From Pantoea dispersa (GTDB lineage Bacteria; Pseudomonadota; Gammaproteobacteria; Enterobacterales; Enterobacteriaceae), in contig NZ_SCKT01000006.1 in the NCBI RefSeq assembly GCF_014155765.1, positions 159,217 through 223,216 of the forward strand: a stretch of DNA of 64,000 nucleotides. Direction: 5' to 3'. The notes below the pieces were generated by a model that saw only the letters and a program-made list of their open reading frames with translations, had not been told where the DNA came from and ran no database searches. A program made the position numbers and the translations under genes. This document shows positions 24,730 through 32,987 of the stretch, one piece after another (position 1 is the first letter of the stretch; each line of letters begins with the position of its first letter).

Positions 24730-26739
24730 ATGCAACTCTTTCTGTGTGAAAAACCATCACAGGCAAAGGATATTGCCCGCGTGCTGGGTATCAGCAAGCG
24801 TGAGCAGGGATTTATCAGCGGCGGTAACATCGTTGTGACCTGGGCGGTCGGCCATTTACTCGAAACTGCCAGCCCTGAAGCCTATGGTGAGCAGTATGGC
24901 AGGCCATGGCGTGCCGATGTCCTGCCTGTGCTGCCTGAGACCTGGGAAATGGTCGTCAAGGAGCAGACAAAATCGCAGTTCACTGTTATCAGTAAGCTGC
25001 TCAAAAAGGCCTCTGAGGTGGTCATCGCCACCGATGCCGACCGCGAGGGCGAGGTGATCGCGCGTGAGCTGCTGGAATACTGCCGCTACAGTGGCGCGGT
25101 ACGCCGGCTCTGGTTGTCAGCCCTGGATGAGGCCAGTGTGAAGGAAGCACTGGGCAATATTCTTCCCGGAGAAAAAACAGCCCTGCTGTACGATGCCGGC
25201 AAGGGCCGGAGCCAGGCTGACTGGCTCATCGGTATGAACCTGACCCGCCTTTATACTCTCAAAGCCCGTGACTCAGGGGTGTCAGAAGTGCTGTCCGTCG
25301 GGCGGGTACAGACGCCGACGCTTGCCATGGTGGTTAACCGGGATAATGAAATTACGTCCTTCGTGCCAAAGCCCTGGTGGCAGGTACATGCGCTTATTGA
25401 AAAAGAGGGCGTCCGGTTCCGGGCTGGCTGGGTGCCCGTTGAGCAGTACTGTGATGAGGAAAAGCGTTGCATCAATCCTCAGGCTGCCCGGGCGGTGGGA
25501 CAGCTGTGTCAGCAGCAGGGCAGGGCTGCGGTACTGGAGGTGACACAGAAGCGGGAGAAAACGGCGGCACCCCTCTGTTTTGACCTGGGCACCCTTCAGC
25601 AGGTCTGTTCCCGAAAATTCGGCATGGGCGCAAATGATGTGCTCGCCATTGCTCAGTCACTTTACGAAACCCACAAAGCGACCACCTACCCCCGTACAGA
25701 CTGCGGTTTTCTGCCAACTTCCATGCAGCAGGAAATATCCGACGTGCTGGCGGCAGTGGCGAAATCCGATCCAGCTGTGGCCCCGGTACTGAATCAGCTG
25801 GACAGGCAGTTTGTCTCGCGTGTCTGGAATGACAAAAAAATCACCGCGCACCATGCCATCATTCCCACCCGACAGGCATTTGATTTGTCACGCCTCAGTG
25901 CCGATGAGCTGAATGTCTACCAGCTGATTCGCCAGCATTATTTCGCCCAGTTCCTTCCGCTGCAGGAATCTGACGTGACGGAGGCCTCTTTCAATATCGG
26001 TGGACAGCTGTTCCGTACACGCGGGAAAGTCGGTGTGGTGACGGGCTGGAAGTCATTGTTCCTGGCTGAAAAAGATGACGATGAAGAGGACGTCGACGGT
26101 GACAGTATGGCGCTGCCGGCGCTGGCAAAAGGGGATATTTGCGCTGTCACCGGTTCTGAGGTTAAGGATATGAAAACCAGTCCGCCCAAACCGTTCACGG
26201 AGGGGACGCTGATTGCTGCCATGAAGAACGCGGCCAGTTTCGTCAGTGACCCGAAGCTGAAGAAAGTGCTGCGTGATAACGCCGGTCTGGGCACAGAGGC
26301 GACGCGTGCGGCTGTGCTTGAAACCCTCTTCAAACGGCACTATCTGGAGAAAAAAGGGAAGCACATCCACTCAACGCAGATGGCCCGGGAGCTGATTGCG
26401 GCCCTGCCGGAAACGCTGACGAGCCCGGGCATGACCGCATTATGGGAGCAGGCACTGGATGATATTTCGCAGGGGAAAATGTCGCTTGCGGTCTTTATGC
26501 AAAAGCAGCTGCAGTGGACCCGTCACCTTGTCGAAAAAGGCCGCCAGGACAGTGTGAAAATTACTGCTCCCGTCACGCCTCCCTGCCCGTTATGCAAAGG
26601 ACCCACGCGTAAACGTAAAGGTAAAAATGGTGATTTTTGGGGGTGCATACGCTATCCGGACTGTGAGGGAATTATCAGTACAGGTAAGAAGAAAGCAGCG
26701 AAGCGTAAAAAAACATCGGTTAAGGCTAAAACAGAATAA
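24730..26739 (+). CDS. topB: DNA topoisomerase III of the ICE
   Basis: A 669-residue type IA topoisomerase. The N-terminal Toprim domain has LFLCEKPSQAKDIA and the metal-site ATDADREGEVIA (about residue 100). The active-site tyrosine is in TTYPRTDCGFLP (about residue 318). A C-terminal zinc-finger segment (CPLCKGP...CIRYPDC, from about 618) and a Lys-rich tail end the protein. It relaxes and decatenates DNA by single-strand passage; ICEs of this class carry their own copy. A strong terminator follows about 250 bp downstream. Confidence 0.93.
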   Translation: MQLFLCEKPSQAKDIARVLGISKREQGFISGGNIVVTWAVGHLLETASPEAYGEQYGRPWRADVLPVLPETWEMVVKEQTKSQFTVISKLLKKASEVVIATDADREGEVIARELLEYCRYSGAVRRLWLSALDEASVKEALGNILPGEKTALLYDAGKGRSQADWLIGMNLTRLYTLKARDSGVSEVLSVGRVQTPTLAMVVNRDNEITSFVPKPWWQVHALIEKEGVRFRAGWVPVEQYCDEEKRCINPQAARAVGQLCQQQGRAAVLEVTQKREKTAAPLCFDLGTLQQVCSRKFGMGANDVLAIAQSLYETHKATTYPRTDCGFLPTSMQQEISDVLAAVAKSDPAVAPVLNQLDRQFVSRVWNDKKITAHHAIIPTRQAFDLSRLSADELNVYQLIRQHYFAQFLPLQESDVTEASFNIGGQLFRTRGKVGVVTGWKSLFLAEKDDDEEDVDGDSMALPALAKGDICAVTGSEVKDMKTSPPKPFTEGTLIAAMKNAASFVSDPKLKKVLRDNAGLGTEATRAAVLETLFKRHYLEKKGKHIHSTQMARELIAALPETLTSPGMTALWEQALDDISQGKMSLAVFMQKQLQWTRHLVEKGRQDSVKITAPVTPPCPLCKGPTRKRKGKNGDFWGCIRYPDCEGIISTGKKKAAKRKKTSVKAKTE

Positions 26740-26992
26740 TCCGCGCAGTATTGAACTATTTCACTGTACAACCCCGGGGCGGGTTCTGCTATTGTTGCCA
26801 GGCTTTGATGCATAGGTGCCCCGCTGGCCACGGTGCTGTAAGGTAAACTTTAACGGGATTTACCCGCAGCAGGCCTGGCAGGAAGTTATTGCACACTAAC
26901 GGACCTGTAAGACGCATGCACTCCGTGAAAACCGCGTCGGGATTATTCCCCGGAGACAGATGAGACGACCGCAGGTTAAGGCACTGACCCCA

Positions 26993-27022
26993 GGGCACCG
27001 GAAACGGTGCCCTTTTATTTTT
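26993..27022 (+). terminator. Rho-independent terminator after the topB operon
   Basis: GGGCACCG, a GAAA tetraloop, CGGTGCCC, then TTTTATTTTT. A textbook terminator, about 250 bp after topB. The sequence 26740-26992 before it holds no gene I can support. Confidence 0.88.
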
Positions 27023-27048
27023 ACGGATCACGTTTTCCATTTTGACCG

Positions 27049-27078
27049 TTGACATTCCGGGAGGACGGTTTAATTATA
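27049..27078 (+). promoter_or_regulatory. Sigma-70 promoter of the DUF3577-ssb unit
   Basis: TTGACA at 27049-27054 and, 17-18 bp on, AATTAT/ATTATA (27072-27078). It directly follows the terminator and precedes the structured leader. A 9-bp inverted repeat GACGGTTTA/TAAACCGTC overlaps the -10 region and start site. Confidence 0.6.
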
Positions 27079-27091
27079 AAAGTGCTAAACC

Positions 27092-27256
27092 GTCGTTCAT
27101 ACGACCACCAATGATTCCGTAGCCTGTGAGAATCGCCTTCGGGTGGCTACAGCGAAAGCTCCTATAACCTGAAAGGGAGCAAACTTTGGTACATCTGCGC
27201 ACCTTTGAAAGCAGATATCGCCTGTACAAGCGCATTACGACGCGGCGATGAAGGTT
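27092..27256 (+). ncRNA. Structured leader RNA, copy A (possible DUF3577 motif)
   Basis: Consecutive stems: GTCGT/ACGAC (27092-27105), GTAGCC/GGCTAC (27119-27150) with the loop CGCCTTCGGGT, GCTCC/GGAGC (27158-27180), ATCTGC/GCAGAT (27193-27216) and ATCGCC/GGCGAT (27217-27249). A second copy at 56883-57119 conserves all of them, with compensatory base changes. It lies in a leader of about 290 bases before the DUF3577 gene. A DUF3577 RNA motif has been described by comparative genomics; I think this is that class but cannot confirm it here. Confidence 0.7.
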
Positions 27257-27374
27257 CCTTCAACATACCAGACTCTCAGGATTCAACCGATCCTGACCCC
27301 CGACGGGAAACCACTCCCGTCAGGGCAGATGGTTTCTCCGTCGTACCTATTTTTACCTCCATGGAGAAAACATC

Positions 27375-27845
27375 ATGTCTGCAAACAACACTTCTGCATC
27401 TGCAAAATCTGAGTACTTCAACCTGACTATCAAAGGCATCGGGTATCTCAGCAACATTCGCCAGGTTAACCATCAGAATGGCTCGTTCCTCAGCTGCGTA
27501 ATCAATGCACTGAGTGGTCCGACTGATAATCCGGCCTACGTCCGTTTTGACATTTCTGTCGCAGGTAAAGAGGCAACCAGCCTTATCGCCCGCTGCCAGA
27601 AAGCCGTCGATGAAGACAAGAAAGTCCTGTTGGGCTTTAACCTGAGTAACCCGTCCACGGACATATTTACGCTGAACAAGGGTGACCATGCCGGCGAACA
27701 GCGCGTCAGTCTGAAAGCCCGCCTGATAAAGGTGGACTGGATCAAAATAGGCCAGGAAATGGTTTACAAGACTGAAAAATCTGACTCCGTGCCGCCGCAG
27801 AATGGCTCTGCCGCACAACAAAACTACGCAGAAAACTCATTCTGA
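27375..27845 (+). CDS. DUF3577 / STY4534-type ICE replication protein
   Basis: A 156-residue protein. The core (YFNLTIKGIGYLSNIRQVN, SFLSCVINALSGP, YVRFDISVAGKEA, then VSLKARLIKVDWIKIGQ) is the DUF3577 or STY4534 family, which is restricted to ICEs of this class and shows an OB-fold-like strand pattern similar to single-strand binding proteins. It is placed next to ssb and is thought to belong to ICE replication. It has a long structured leader (about 300 bases), which suggests control at the RNA level. ATG 27375 follows ATGGAG. Confidence 0.8.
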   Translation: MSANNTSASAKSEYFNLTIKGIGYLSNIRQVNHQNGSFLSCVINALSGPTDNPAYVRFDISVAGKEATSLIARCQKAVDEDKKVLLGFNLSNPSTDIFTLNKGDHAGEQRVSLKARLIKVDWIKIGQEMVYKTEKSDSVPPQNGSAAQQNYAENSF

Positions 27846-27857
27846 TGCGCACCTGAC

Positions 27858-27884
27858 ACACCCCGTTCGCGGGGTGTTTCTTTA
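27858..27884 (+). terminator. Hairpin terminator between DUF3577 and ssb
   Basis: ACACCCCG-TTCG-CGGGGTGT followed by TTTCTTTA. It lies 13 bp after the DUF3577 stop and just before ssb, so it may attenuate read-through into ssb. Confidence 0.75.
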
Positions 27885-27905
27885 TTCCTTACAGGAGAAA
27901 TGATT

Positions 27906-28442
27906 ATGTCCTCACGCGGCGTTAACAAGGTTATTCTTGTCGGAAACCTCGGCCAGGATCCTGAAGTTCGTTATATTCCTAACGGCAGCGCAGTTACCAC
28001 CCTTTCGCTGGCCACGTCTGAGAGCTGGCGCGATAAGCAGTCCGGTGAACAGAAAGAAGTGACCGAATGGCATCGGGTGGTTATTTTCGGCAAGCTGGCA
28101 GAAATTGCGGGTGAATATCTGCGTAAAGGCTCCCAGGTTTACATCGAGGGCCAGCTGCGCACACGCAAATGGACCGATCAGGCCGGCCAGGATAAATACA
28201 CCACAGAGGTGGTAGTCAATATTGGTGGCACCATGCAGATGCTGGGTGGCCGGCAATCTGGCAGCAGTCAGAATACGTCTTCCCGGAATGACTGGGGGCA
28301 GCCTCAGCAACCTTCAGGACCGACTCACAGTGGCCAGGCTTCCGGCAGCAGTGCCGGTGCGCCACCGATGGACTTCGATGACGATATACCGTTCATTGGA
28401 TTCGGGTATGGAGTACCAAAATCGGCAGTCCATGCACTCTGA
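27906..28442 (+). CDS. ssb: Single-stranded DNA-binding protein of the ICE
   Basis: A 178-residue SSB. The OB-fold N-terminus ([50 protein letters not shown]) is standard; a Gln/Ser/Gly-rich linker follows. The acidic tip MDFDDDIPF, which normally ends the protein and binds partner enzymes, is followed here by 15 more residues ([15 protein letters not shown]). The start is ATG 27906, eight bases from AGGAG; ATG 27900 is too close. It protects single-stranded ICE DNA during transfer and replication. Confidence 0.9.
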   Translation: MSSRGVNKVILVGNLGQDPEVRYIPNGSAVTTLSLATSESWRDKQSGEQKEVTEWHRVVIFGKLAEIAGEYLRKGSQVYIEGQLRTRKWTDQAGQDKYTTEVVVNIGGTMQMLGGRQSGSSQNTSSRNDWGQPQQPSGPTHSGQASGSSAGAPPMDFDDDIPFIGFGYGVPKSAVHAL

Positions 28443-28506
28443 ACAGTCTTTATGGCAGTTGCTCTGAACTTAAACATAATCCGGTCAGCATTTAAGGATA
28501 ACTGAC

Positions 28507-28749
28507 ATGCCTGTTATACTGAGGATCAACGGTTTCCGGTTCTTTTTTTATTCTAATGAAGGTAACCCGCTCGAACCTGCACACATTCACGTAATGAAAG
28601 CAGGTAGTGAAGCCAAATTCTGGTTAACGCCATCAGTGGCACTGGCCAGTAACGATGGGTTTAATTCACGGGTATTAAAAGAACTGACGGGGATCGTTGA
28701 AGATAACCAAGCATTGTTTCTGGAGGCCTGGAATGACTATTTCAGCTAA
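28507..28749 (+). CDS. DUF4160 family protein
   Basis: An 80-residue DUF4160 protein. The markers are RINGFRFFFYSNEGNPLEPAHIHVMKAG and FWLTPSVALASNDGFN. It is paired with a DUF2442 gene that overlaps its end by 17 bp. Such pairs are widespread on plasmids and islands and have been proposed as toxin-antitoxin-like modules, but the action is not established. ATG 28507 follows AAGGA. Confidence 0.8.
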   Translation: MPVILRINGFRFFFYSNEGNPLEPAHIHVMKAGSEAKFWLTPSVALASNDGFNSRVLKELTGIVEDNQALFLEAWNDYFS

Positions 28750-28981
28750 ACGGGTCAGCTTCGATGAGGCCACGATGTGGGTTGAACTCAACGACGCCCG
28801 TACCATCGGTGTGCCGCTGGCATGGTTTCCACGCCTGTTGCATGCTTCAACTGAACAGCTTAACAGCTATGAACTGAGTCCCCGTGGTATCCACTGGGAC
28901 GCGCTGGACGAAGACATTTCTGTTGCGGGTTTGCTTGAAGGCCGCGGCGATGTGACCCATCGTCCCCATAAAGTAGCCTGA
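28733..28981 (+). CDS. DUF2442 family protein
   Basis: An 82-residue DUF2442 protein. The segment VELNDARTIGVPLAWFPRLLHAS followed by SPRGIHWDALDEDISVAGLLEG is diagnostic. It starts at ATG 28733 inside the end of the DUF4160 gene, with GGAGG upstream (28722-28726); the frame from 28697 is an extension with no ribosome site. The pair is bounded by a terminator at 28996, so it forms its own two-gene unit between ssb and the transfer genes. Confidence 0.82.
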   Translation: MTISAKRVSFDEATMWVELNDARTIGVPLAWFPRLLHASTEQLNSYELSPRGIHWDALDEDISVAGLLEGRGDVTHRPHKVA

Positions 28982-28995
28982 CAGCGCTGTTAATG

Positions 28996-29027
28996 AAAAA
29001 CGCTGGCTTTTGCCGGCGTTTTTTTTC
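28996..29027 (+). terminator. Terminator after the DUF4160-DUF2442 pair
   Basis: AACGCTGGC-TTTT-GCCGGCGTT with one G-T pair, then eight T. It separates the ssb/DUF unit from the transfer operon starting at 29116. Confidence 0.88.
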
Positions 29028-29115
29028 ATCCACGGAAAATCAGTTGTTAATTGAGTAAAACCGGACCGATTCCGCACAGTGAGGGCTGTTTTATCACTGT
29101 ACAGGAAAATTCCGG

Positions 29116-29781
29116 ATGAAACGTAACACCTCTCACAACGTATTTTCACCAGGCAGGCTTGCCACTGTTCTTCCCCTGATGCTCCTTGCGGGCTGTGTTT
29201 CCCAGCCGCAAAAGTTGCAGCAACGCGCGCCTGCGGACCCGACACCCGGCACCACCGTCACCCGCAACGTTCAGCCGGTCTCTCCCGACGAGTATGCGCG
29301 GACGCCGGAAGTGGTGCGCTACGATCGTTATCTGCTGGTCAGCACCGATCCGCAGGCGGCCCAGCGTGACCCTCTCTCGCAGATTATTGATATTCGCATC
29401 CCGTCATCCCTGCATCCTACCGTGGCGGATGCGCTGCGTTACGCCCTGCGCCAGTCCGGTTATTCCCTGTGCGCGACGGGTTCCGCCAACGGCGTGCTTT
29501 ACCGCCAGGCATTGCCGGCAGTCCAGTACCAGCTGGGCCCGATGCGCCTGCGTACTGCCCTGCAGGTCCTGGCCGGTCCGGCCTGGCAGCTGGAAGTGGA
29601 CGATGTGCAGCGGGTGGTCTGCCACAGCCTGCGCGACGGCTACCAGCTGCCGGTTACCCAGCTTCCGCCGCCGGTCAGCACCTGGTCCACGCCTGCGCCG
29701 TCAGCAATGTCACAACCGGCCATCAGCACACCTCAGTCAGTACCCGTTAAACCTGTCAGCGGAGGGTTTCTGAGAAAATGA
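29116..29781 (+). CDS. pilL: PilL-type ICE lipoprotein (TIGR03748)
   Basis: A 221-residue lipoprotein: signal then LLAGC (Cys near residue 27). The conserved body (YDRYLLVSTDPQAAQRDPLSQIIDIRIPSSLHPTVADALRYALRQSGY) matches the conj_PilL family (TIGR03748), the short form of the PilL protein of SPI-7 type IVB pili. Here it opens the first transfer block and none of the pilN-pilV genes follow, so it probably works with the conjugation apparatus. It overlaps the next gene by 4 bp. It has its own start region after a terminator. Confidence 0.8.
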   Translation: MKRNTSHNVFSPGRLATVLPLMLLAGCVSQPQKLQQRAPADPTPGTTVTRNVQPVSPDEYARTPEVVRYDRYLLVSTDPQAAQRDPLSQIIDIRIPSSLHPTVADALRYALRQSGYSLCATGSANGVLYRQALPAVQYQLGPMRLRTALQVLAGPAWQLEVDDVQRVVCHSLRDGYQLPVTQLPPPVSTWSTPAPSAMSQPAISTPQSVPVKPVSGGFLRK

Positions 29782-30530
29782 GCGAACAGCAACCTTTCCA
29801 TACGGAGCCTGCGCCGGCCCGTAAAAGATTCAGCTGGCGTCCCCGCCGCCGTCTTATCTGGGGCGCTGCCGCAGGTGTGGCGCTGGCCGGCATTCTGGCG
29901 CTGGGCTACACCGCCTTCAGTCTGGGCATATCGAACCTTGATGAGCGTCTTGCACGCCTTGAATCTCAGGGCAGTACAGCGGCCACTATTGAGACAGTTG
30001 CGGCCCTGCAGTCAGATGTGACCACGCTCAAAGCCGGTCTGCAGGATACGCGGAAAAATCTCGGCGAGGTCCAACAGCGACTCAGCGCTGCTGCGAAACA
30101 GGCCGGCAGCGATGACGCCGTGCATCAGTCATTACGCGCCCTTCAGGATGCCCAGCAGGGGCTGGAAACCCGCCTGAGTGCGCTTACTGAGCAGCTGACA
30201 GCGCTGAAATCACAGCCGGCACCCGCCACACCTGTCGCCGCACCGGTTAAAAAAACTGAACCTGCGGAAAAAAAGCCCCGTCCCGCTGACACACGTCGTG
30301 CTGCTCCGTCCCTTCGCGTGGCCCGCACTGCGCCTTTTGTGCTGACGGGAGTGGAGAAGCGGGGGGCAGAGTCCTGGGCTGCCATCGCGCCCCGAGGCTA
30401 CAGCAGCCTGTCGCAGGTGGCCCTGGTCGGAGAGGGTGAAACCGTGGCCGGCTGGACGCTGGTCAGTGCCGGTTATGGTGAGGCGACGTTTCGGGTTAAC
30501 GGCCGCCTGACCGTGCTCAGAGCAGAGTAA
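29778..30530 (+). CDS. ICE transfer-region membrane protein with coiled coil
   Basis: A 250-residue protein with one membrane segment (about residues 34-54), so probably inner-membrane anchored with a large periplasmic part. A coiled-coil region (ISNLDERLARLESQ to about residue 150) is followed by a Pro/Lys-rich linker and a C-terminal domain (RTAPFVLTGVEKRGAESWAAIAP, VGEGETVAGWTL). It is a constant member of this operon in the ICE class. I have no functional name for it. It might connect membranes in the transfer complex. Confidence 0.7.
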   Translation: MSEQQPFHTEPAPARKRFSWRPRRRLIWGAAAGVALAGILALGYTAFSLGISNLDERLARLESQGSTAATIETVAALQSDVTTLKAGLQDTRKNLGEVQQRLSAAAKQAGSDDAVHQSLRALQDAQQGLETRLSALTEQLTALKSQPAPATPVAAPVKKTEPAEKKPRPADTRRAAPSLRVARTAPFVLTGVEKRGAESWAAIAPRGYSSLSQVALVGEGETVAGWTLVSAGYGEATFRVNGRLTVLRAE

Positions 30531-30541
30531 CGGAGCGAATG

Positions 30542-31264
30542 ATGAAACTGAAACATACCTTTTTAGCCGCCATGCTGCTGAGTCCCCTGACCCAGGCCGC
30601 GACCACATCAGGACAGACGGATGTCAGCCGACAGGAATCAACACAACGTGCTGACTCCGCACAGCAAAACCTGCAGCAACAGGCCGGTCAGTGGGGACTC
30701 AGTGCCGACGATTATCAGCGTTATCAGCAGCTGATGAAGGGGCCCCGGGGTATCCAGTCGCCGGGTCTCGATCCGCTTTCCACCCTGGGTATTGAGGCGC
30801 AGACGCCGGCAGAGCGCCGTAAGTTTGCTGAAAAGTGGGTGAAGGAAGAGTTTGCCCGCACCCAGAAGGAGCTTGATTTCCAGCGTGAGGTGAACGCGGC
30901 CTGGCAGCGCCTGTATCCGGGCACACTGCCGGTCAATATGGGGAACGCCTCCGGCGTGGCGCACGACAGTGGTGGCCGGCTGGCGCTGTTCGTCAGGTCA
31001 AAAGACTGCGCCACCTGCGACGCAAAACTGTCTGCCGTGCTGGCTGACAACCGGCCGGTGGACATCTATCTGGTCGACAGCCAGGGCAGTGATGATGCGC
31101 TTCGCAGCTGGGCACGGGACCATCACATTCCTGTGGAAAAGGTCCGCAAGCGCCAGATCACGCTTAACCACGACGGCGGCCGGTGGATGCGTTTTGGTAA
31201 CGGCCTGATGCCGGTTTTACTGCAGCAGGCGGGAGACGGTAAATGGACAATCGCAGCGTTCTGA
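30542..31264 (+). CDS. TIGR03759-type ICE protein (PFL_4693)
   Basis: A protein of about 240 residues with a signal peptide cleaved near residue 20. Gln-rich helices follow (QQNLQQQAGQWGLSADDYQRYQQLMKGPRG), matching family TIGR03759. The C-terminal half has a thioredoxin-like layout with a SKDCATCDAKL motif, so a redox or disulfide role in the periplasm is plausible. ATG 30539 or 30542 follow CGGAG; 30542 has better spacing. It overlaps the transglycosylase gene by 22 bp. Confidence 0.82.
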   Translation: MKLKHTFLAAMLLSPLTQAATTSGQTDVSRQESTQRADSAQQNLQQQAGQWGLSADDYQRYQQLMKGPRGIQSPGLDPLSTLGIEAQTPAERRKFAEKWVKEEFARTQKELDFQREVNAAWQRLYPGTLPVNMGNASGVAHDSGGRLALFVRSKDCATCDAKLSAVLADNRPVDIYLVDSQGSDDALRSWARDHHIPVEKVRKRQITLNHDGGRWMRFGNGLMPVLLQQAGDGKWTIAAF

Positions 31265-31878
31265 CCGGCGCACTGGCGCTGGGCTTACTGATGGCGGCCG
31301 TCCCTGACGGCCATGCTGACCAGACGGTGCCGGAGGGTTACGTCCGCGTGGCCATGGCGCACGGCGTGCCTCCCGAAGCGCTTTACTCGGTCTCCCTGAG
31401 CGAGTCTTCGCGCAAACTTCCCCGCGGAGTACGGCCATGGCCATGGACCATCAATGTGGCAGGCAAAGGGTACCGCTATGAGACGCGCCTGCAGGCCTGG
31501 CAGGCGCTGCAGGTCTTTATGAAGCGTCACCCGCTTAAGCGCATCGATGTCGGTATTGCCCAGGTCAATCTGGGCTGGAACGGTCATCATTTTGCCTCGA
31601 CGTGGGATGCGTTTGACCCTTACACCAACCTGAACGCCGCCGCCACCATTCTGCGTGAGTGCTGGGCGCGCAAGCCCGGCAGCTGGCTGGATGCCGCCGG
31701 GTGTTATCACCATCCCGCAGGTGGTCAGCCTGCTGCACGTTACCGCGCCATTGTGAGAGGGCATCTGGCAAAAATCAGCCCTGCACCCCGCATTTCTGCG
31801 CCGGCAGCTGAAGCGCCCCGTTCGGTTGCTGAGCTCAACCCCGATCCAGGCTTCGTCTGGACTGAACCCGGGAGATAA
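31243..31878 (+). CDS. SLT-domain lytic transglycosylase
   Basis: A 211-residue protein with an N-terminal signal peptide and a lysozyme-like SLT domain: AMAHGVPPEALYSVSLSESSR with the catalytic Glu near residue 53, then KRIDVGIAQVNLGWN, and NLNAAATILRECW near residue 135. It cuts peptidoglycan so the secretion channel can cross the wall, a standard part of type IV systems (VirB1-like). The short C-terminal tail is Pro/Ala-rich. GGGAG lies eight bases before ATG 31243. Confidence 0.88.
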   Translation: MDNRSVLTGALALGLLMAAVPDGHADQTVPEGYVRVAMAHGVPPEALYSVSLSESSRKLPRGVRPWPWTINVAGKGYRYETRLQAWQALQVFMKRHPLKRIDVGIAQVNLGWNGHHFASTWDAFDPYTNLNAAATILRECWARKPGSWLDAAGCYHHPAGGQPAARYRAIVRGHLAKISPAPRISAPAAEAPRSVAELNPDPGFVWTEPGR

Positions 31879-31883
31879 CTCTG

Positions 31884-32405
31884 ATGAAAACGCTGTCCTT
31901 ACTGCTGTTTACCCTCCTTCCCCTGACCGGCCATGCTGAACTGAACGTCATTGCTGACCTGGGCGGTCAGGATGCTACGCCGTATTTTGAGGCCGTTAAT
32001 AAACAGCCCGGTATGAGCACGGAAAACGACACCACATCTTCACCCCCGTCACCCGTGCTGCAGGGCGAGGCCGCCATGCTCCCGGTATTCACGCCGGAGT
32101 TGCGCCCGGGCAGCGTTCCCGATCGGACGCTGCAGTTGCCCGGCATCGGGGCGTTGTTTCTGATTGGGGATGATGCTCTGTCCCGTGAATGGCTGACGGC
32201 CAATGCCGGTGCCCTGGCTGAACAGCATGCGGCCGGGATGATAGTCAACGTCACAGACATGGATACCGTGCGCGAGCTGCGCGAACTGGCACCCGGTGTC
32301 AGCCTGGCCCCGGCTTCCGGCAGCGAGCTGGCCCGTCGCCTGCAGATTGCGCATTATCCGGTACTTATCACCGATACCGGCCTGACGCAGCAGGTTAAGC
32401 CGTAA
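31884..32405 (+). CDS. TIGR03765-type ICE protein (PFL_4695)
   Basis: A 173-residue exported protein: signal peptide (LLLFTLLPLTGHA) followed by LNVIADLGGQDATPYFEAVN and a body with a Rossmann-like strand pattern (GIGALFLIGDDALSREWL, GMIVNVTDMDTVRELREL, HYPVLITDTGLTQQ). It matches the ICE family TIGR03765. Its precise role in transfer is unknown. The stop and the next start share one base (TAATG). Confidence 0.83.
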   Translation: MKTLSLLLFTLLPLTGHAELNVIADLGGQDATPYFEAVNKQPGMSTENDTTSSPPSPVLQGEAAMLPVFTPELRPGSVPDRTLQLPGIGALFLIGDDALSREWLTANAGALAEQHAAGMIVNVTDMDTVRELRELAPGVSLAPASGSELARRLQIAHYPVLITDTGLTQQVKP

Positions 32406-32977
32406 TGAGCGCGCCAGATATCAACGATCTGCTGATGGCGCACCCTTACGGGGCGGTCATACTGATCGTCCTTTTCCTGGTGGTGATGGCCTTTCTGAAC
32501 CTGCGCCGGCGGGAGAAAGCCAGCACCCGCCGTCACCGGCGATACCGGGCAACGGCGGGGCGGGTACTGAATAAGCTGATCAGCCTGCCGGGAGACGGGC
32601 AGCGCCTGACTTATCTGCGCAAAATCAGCCCCTATGTCTTTGAAGAGCTGTTGCTGTCTGCCTTTGAACGTCAGGGGCTGACCGTAGTGCGTAATGCCTC
32701 CTACAGCGGTGACGGCGGCCTTGATGGTCAGGTCATCATCGACGGCGAGCACTGGCTTATCCAGGCCAAACGGTACAGTCGTGCTGTTTCCCCCGCACAT
32801 GTTGAGGACTTCGACCGACTTCTCCTGCACTCCGGCCGCCGGGGGCTCTTTATCCACACGGGCCGTACCGGAAAAATGAGCCGCACCCTTCATATGGCGT
32901 CACCGCGCCTGCGCATCATCAGCGGGCAACGCCTGCTGGCCATTCTCGCCGGGCAGGACGTCCGGCAGACTCTCTGA
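32405..32977 (+). CDS. Membrane-anchored Mrr-type restriction endonuclease-like protein
   Basis: A 190-residue protein. An N-terminal membrane helix (about residues 14-32) precedes a restriction endonuclease-like (Mrr_cat) domain: the pattern SYSGDGGLDGQVIIDGEHWLIQAKRY has the Asp and the Q-A-K of the catalytic PD-QxK core. The tail RTLHMASPRLRIISGQRLLAIL is normal for the fold. It sits inside the transfer operon just before traD. It may act on DNA entering or leaving the cell, or be a non-cutting structural copy. Confidence 0.75.
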   Translation: MSAPDINDLLMAHPYGAVILIVLFLVVMAFLNLRRREKASTRRHRRYRATAGRVLNKLISLPGDGQRLTYLRKISPYVFEELLLSAFERQGLTVVRNASYSGDGGLDGQVIIDGEHWLIQAKRYSRAVSPAHVEDFDRLLLHSGRRGLFIHTGRTGKMSRTLHMASPRLRIISGQRLLAILAGQDVRQTL

Positions 32978-32987
32978 GGAATCTTTT

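Noticed and set aside
26627-26815. 62-residue frame over the topB end
   Set aside because: Out-of-frame shadow of the zinc-finger part of topB.
29186-29773. 195-residue frame inside the PilL-type gene
   Set aside because: Alternative frame with Arg/Cys/Ser-rich sequence; the PilL frame is clear.
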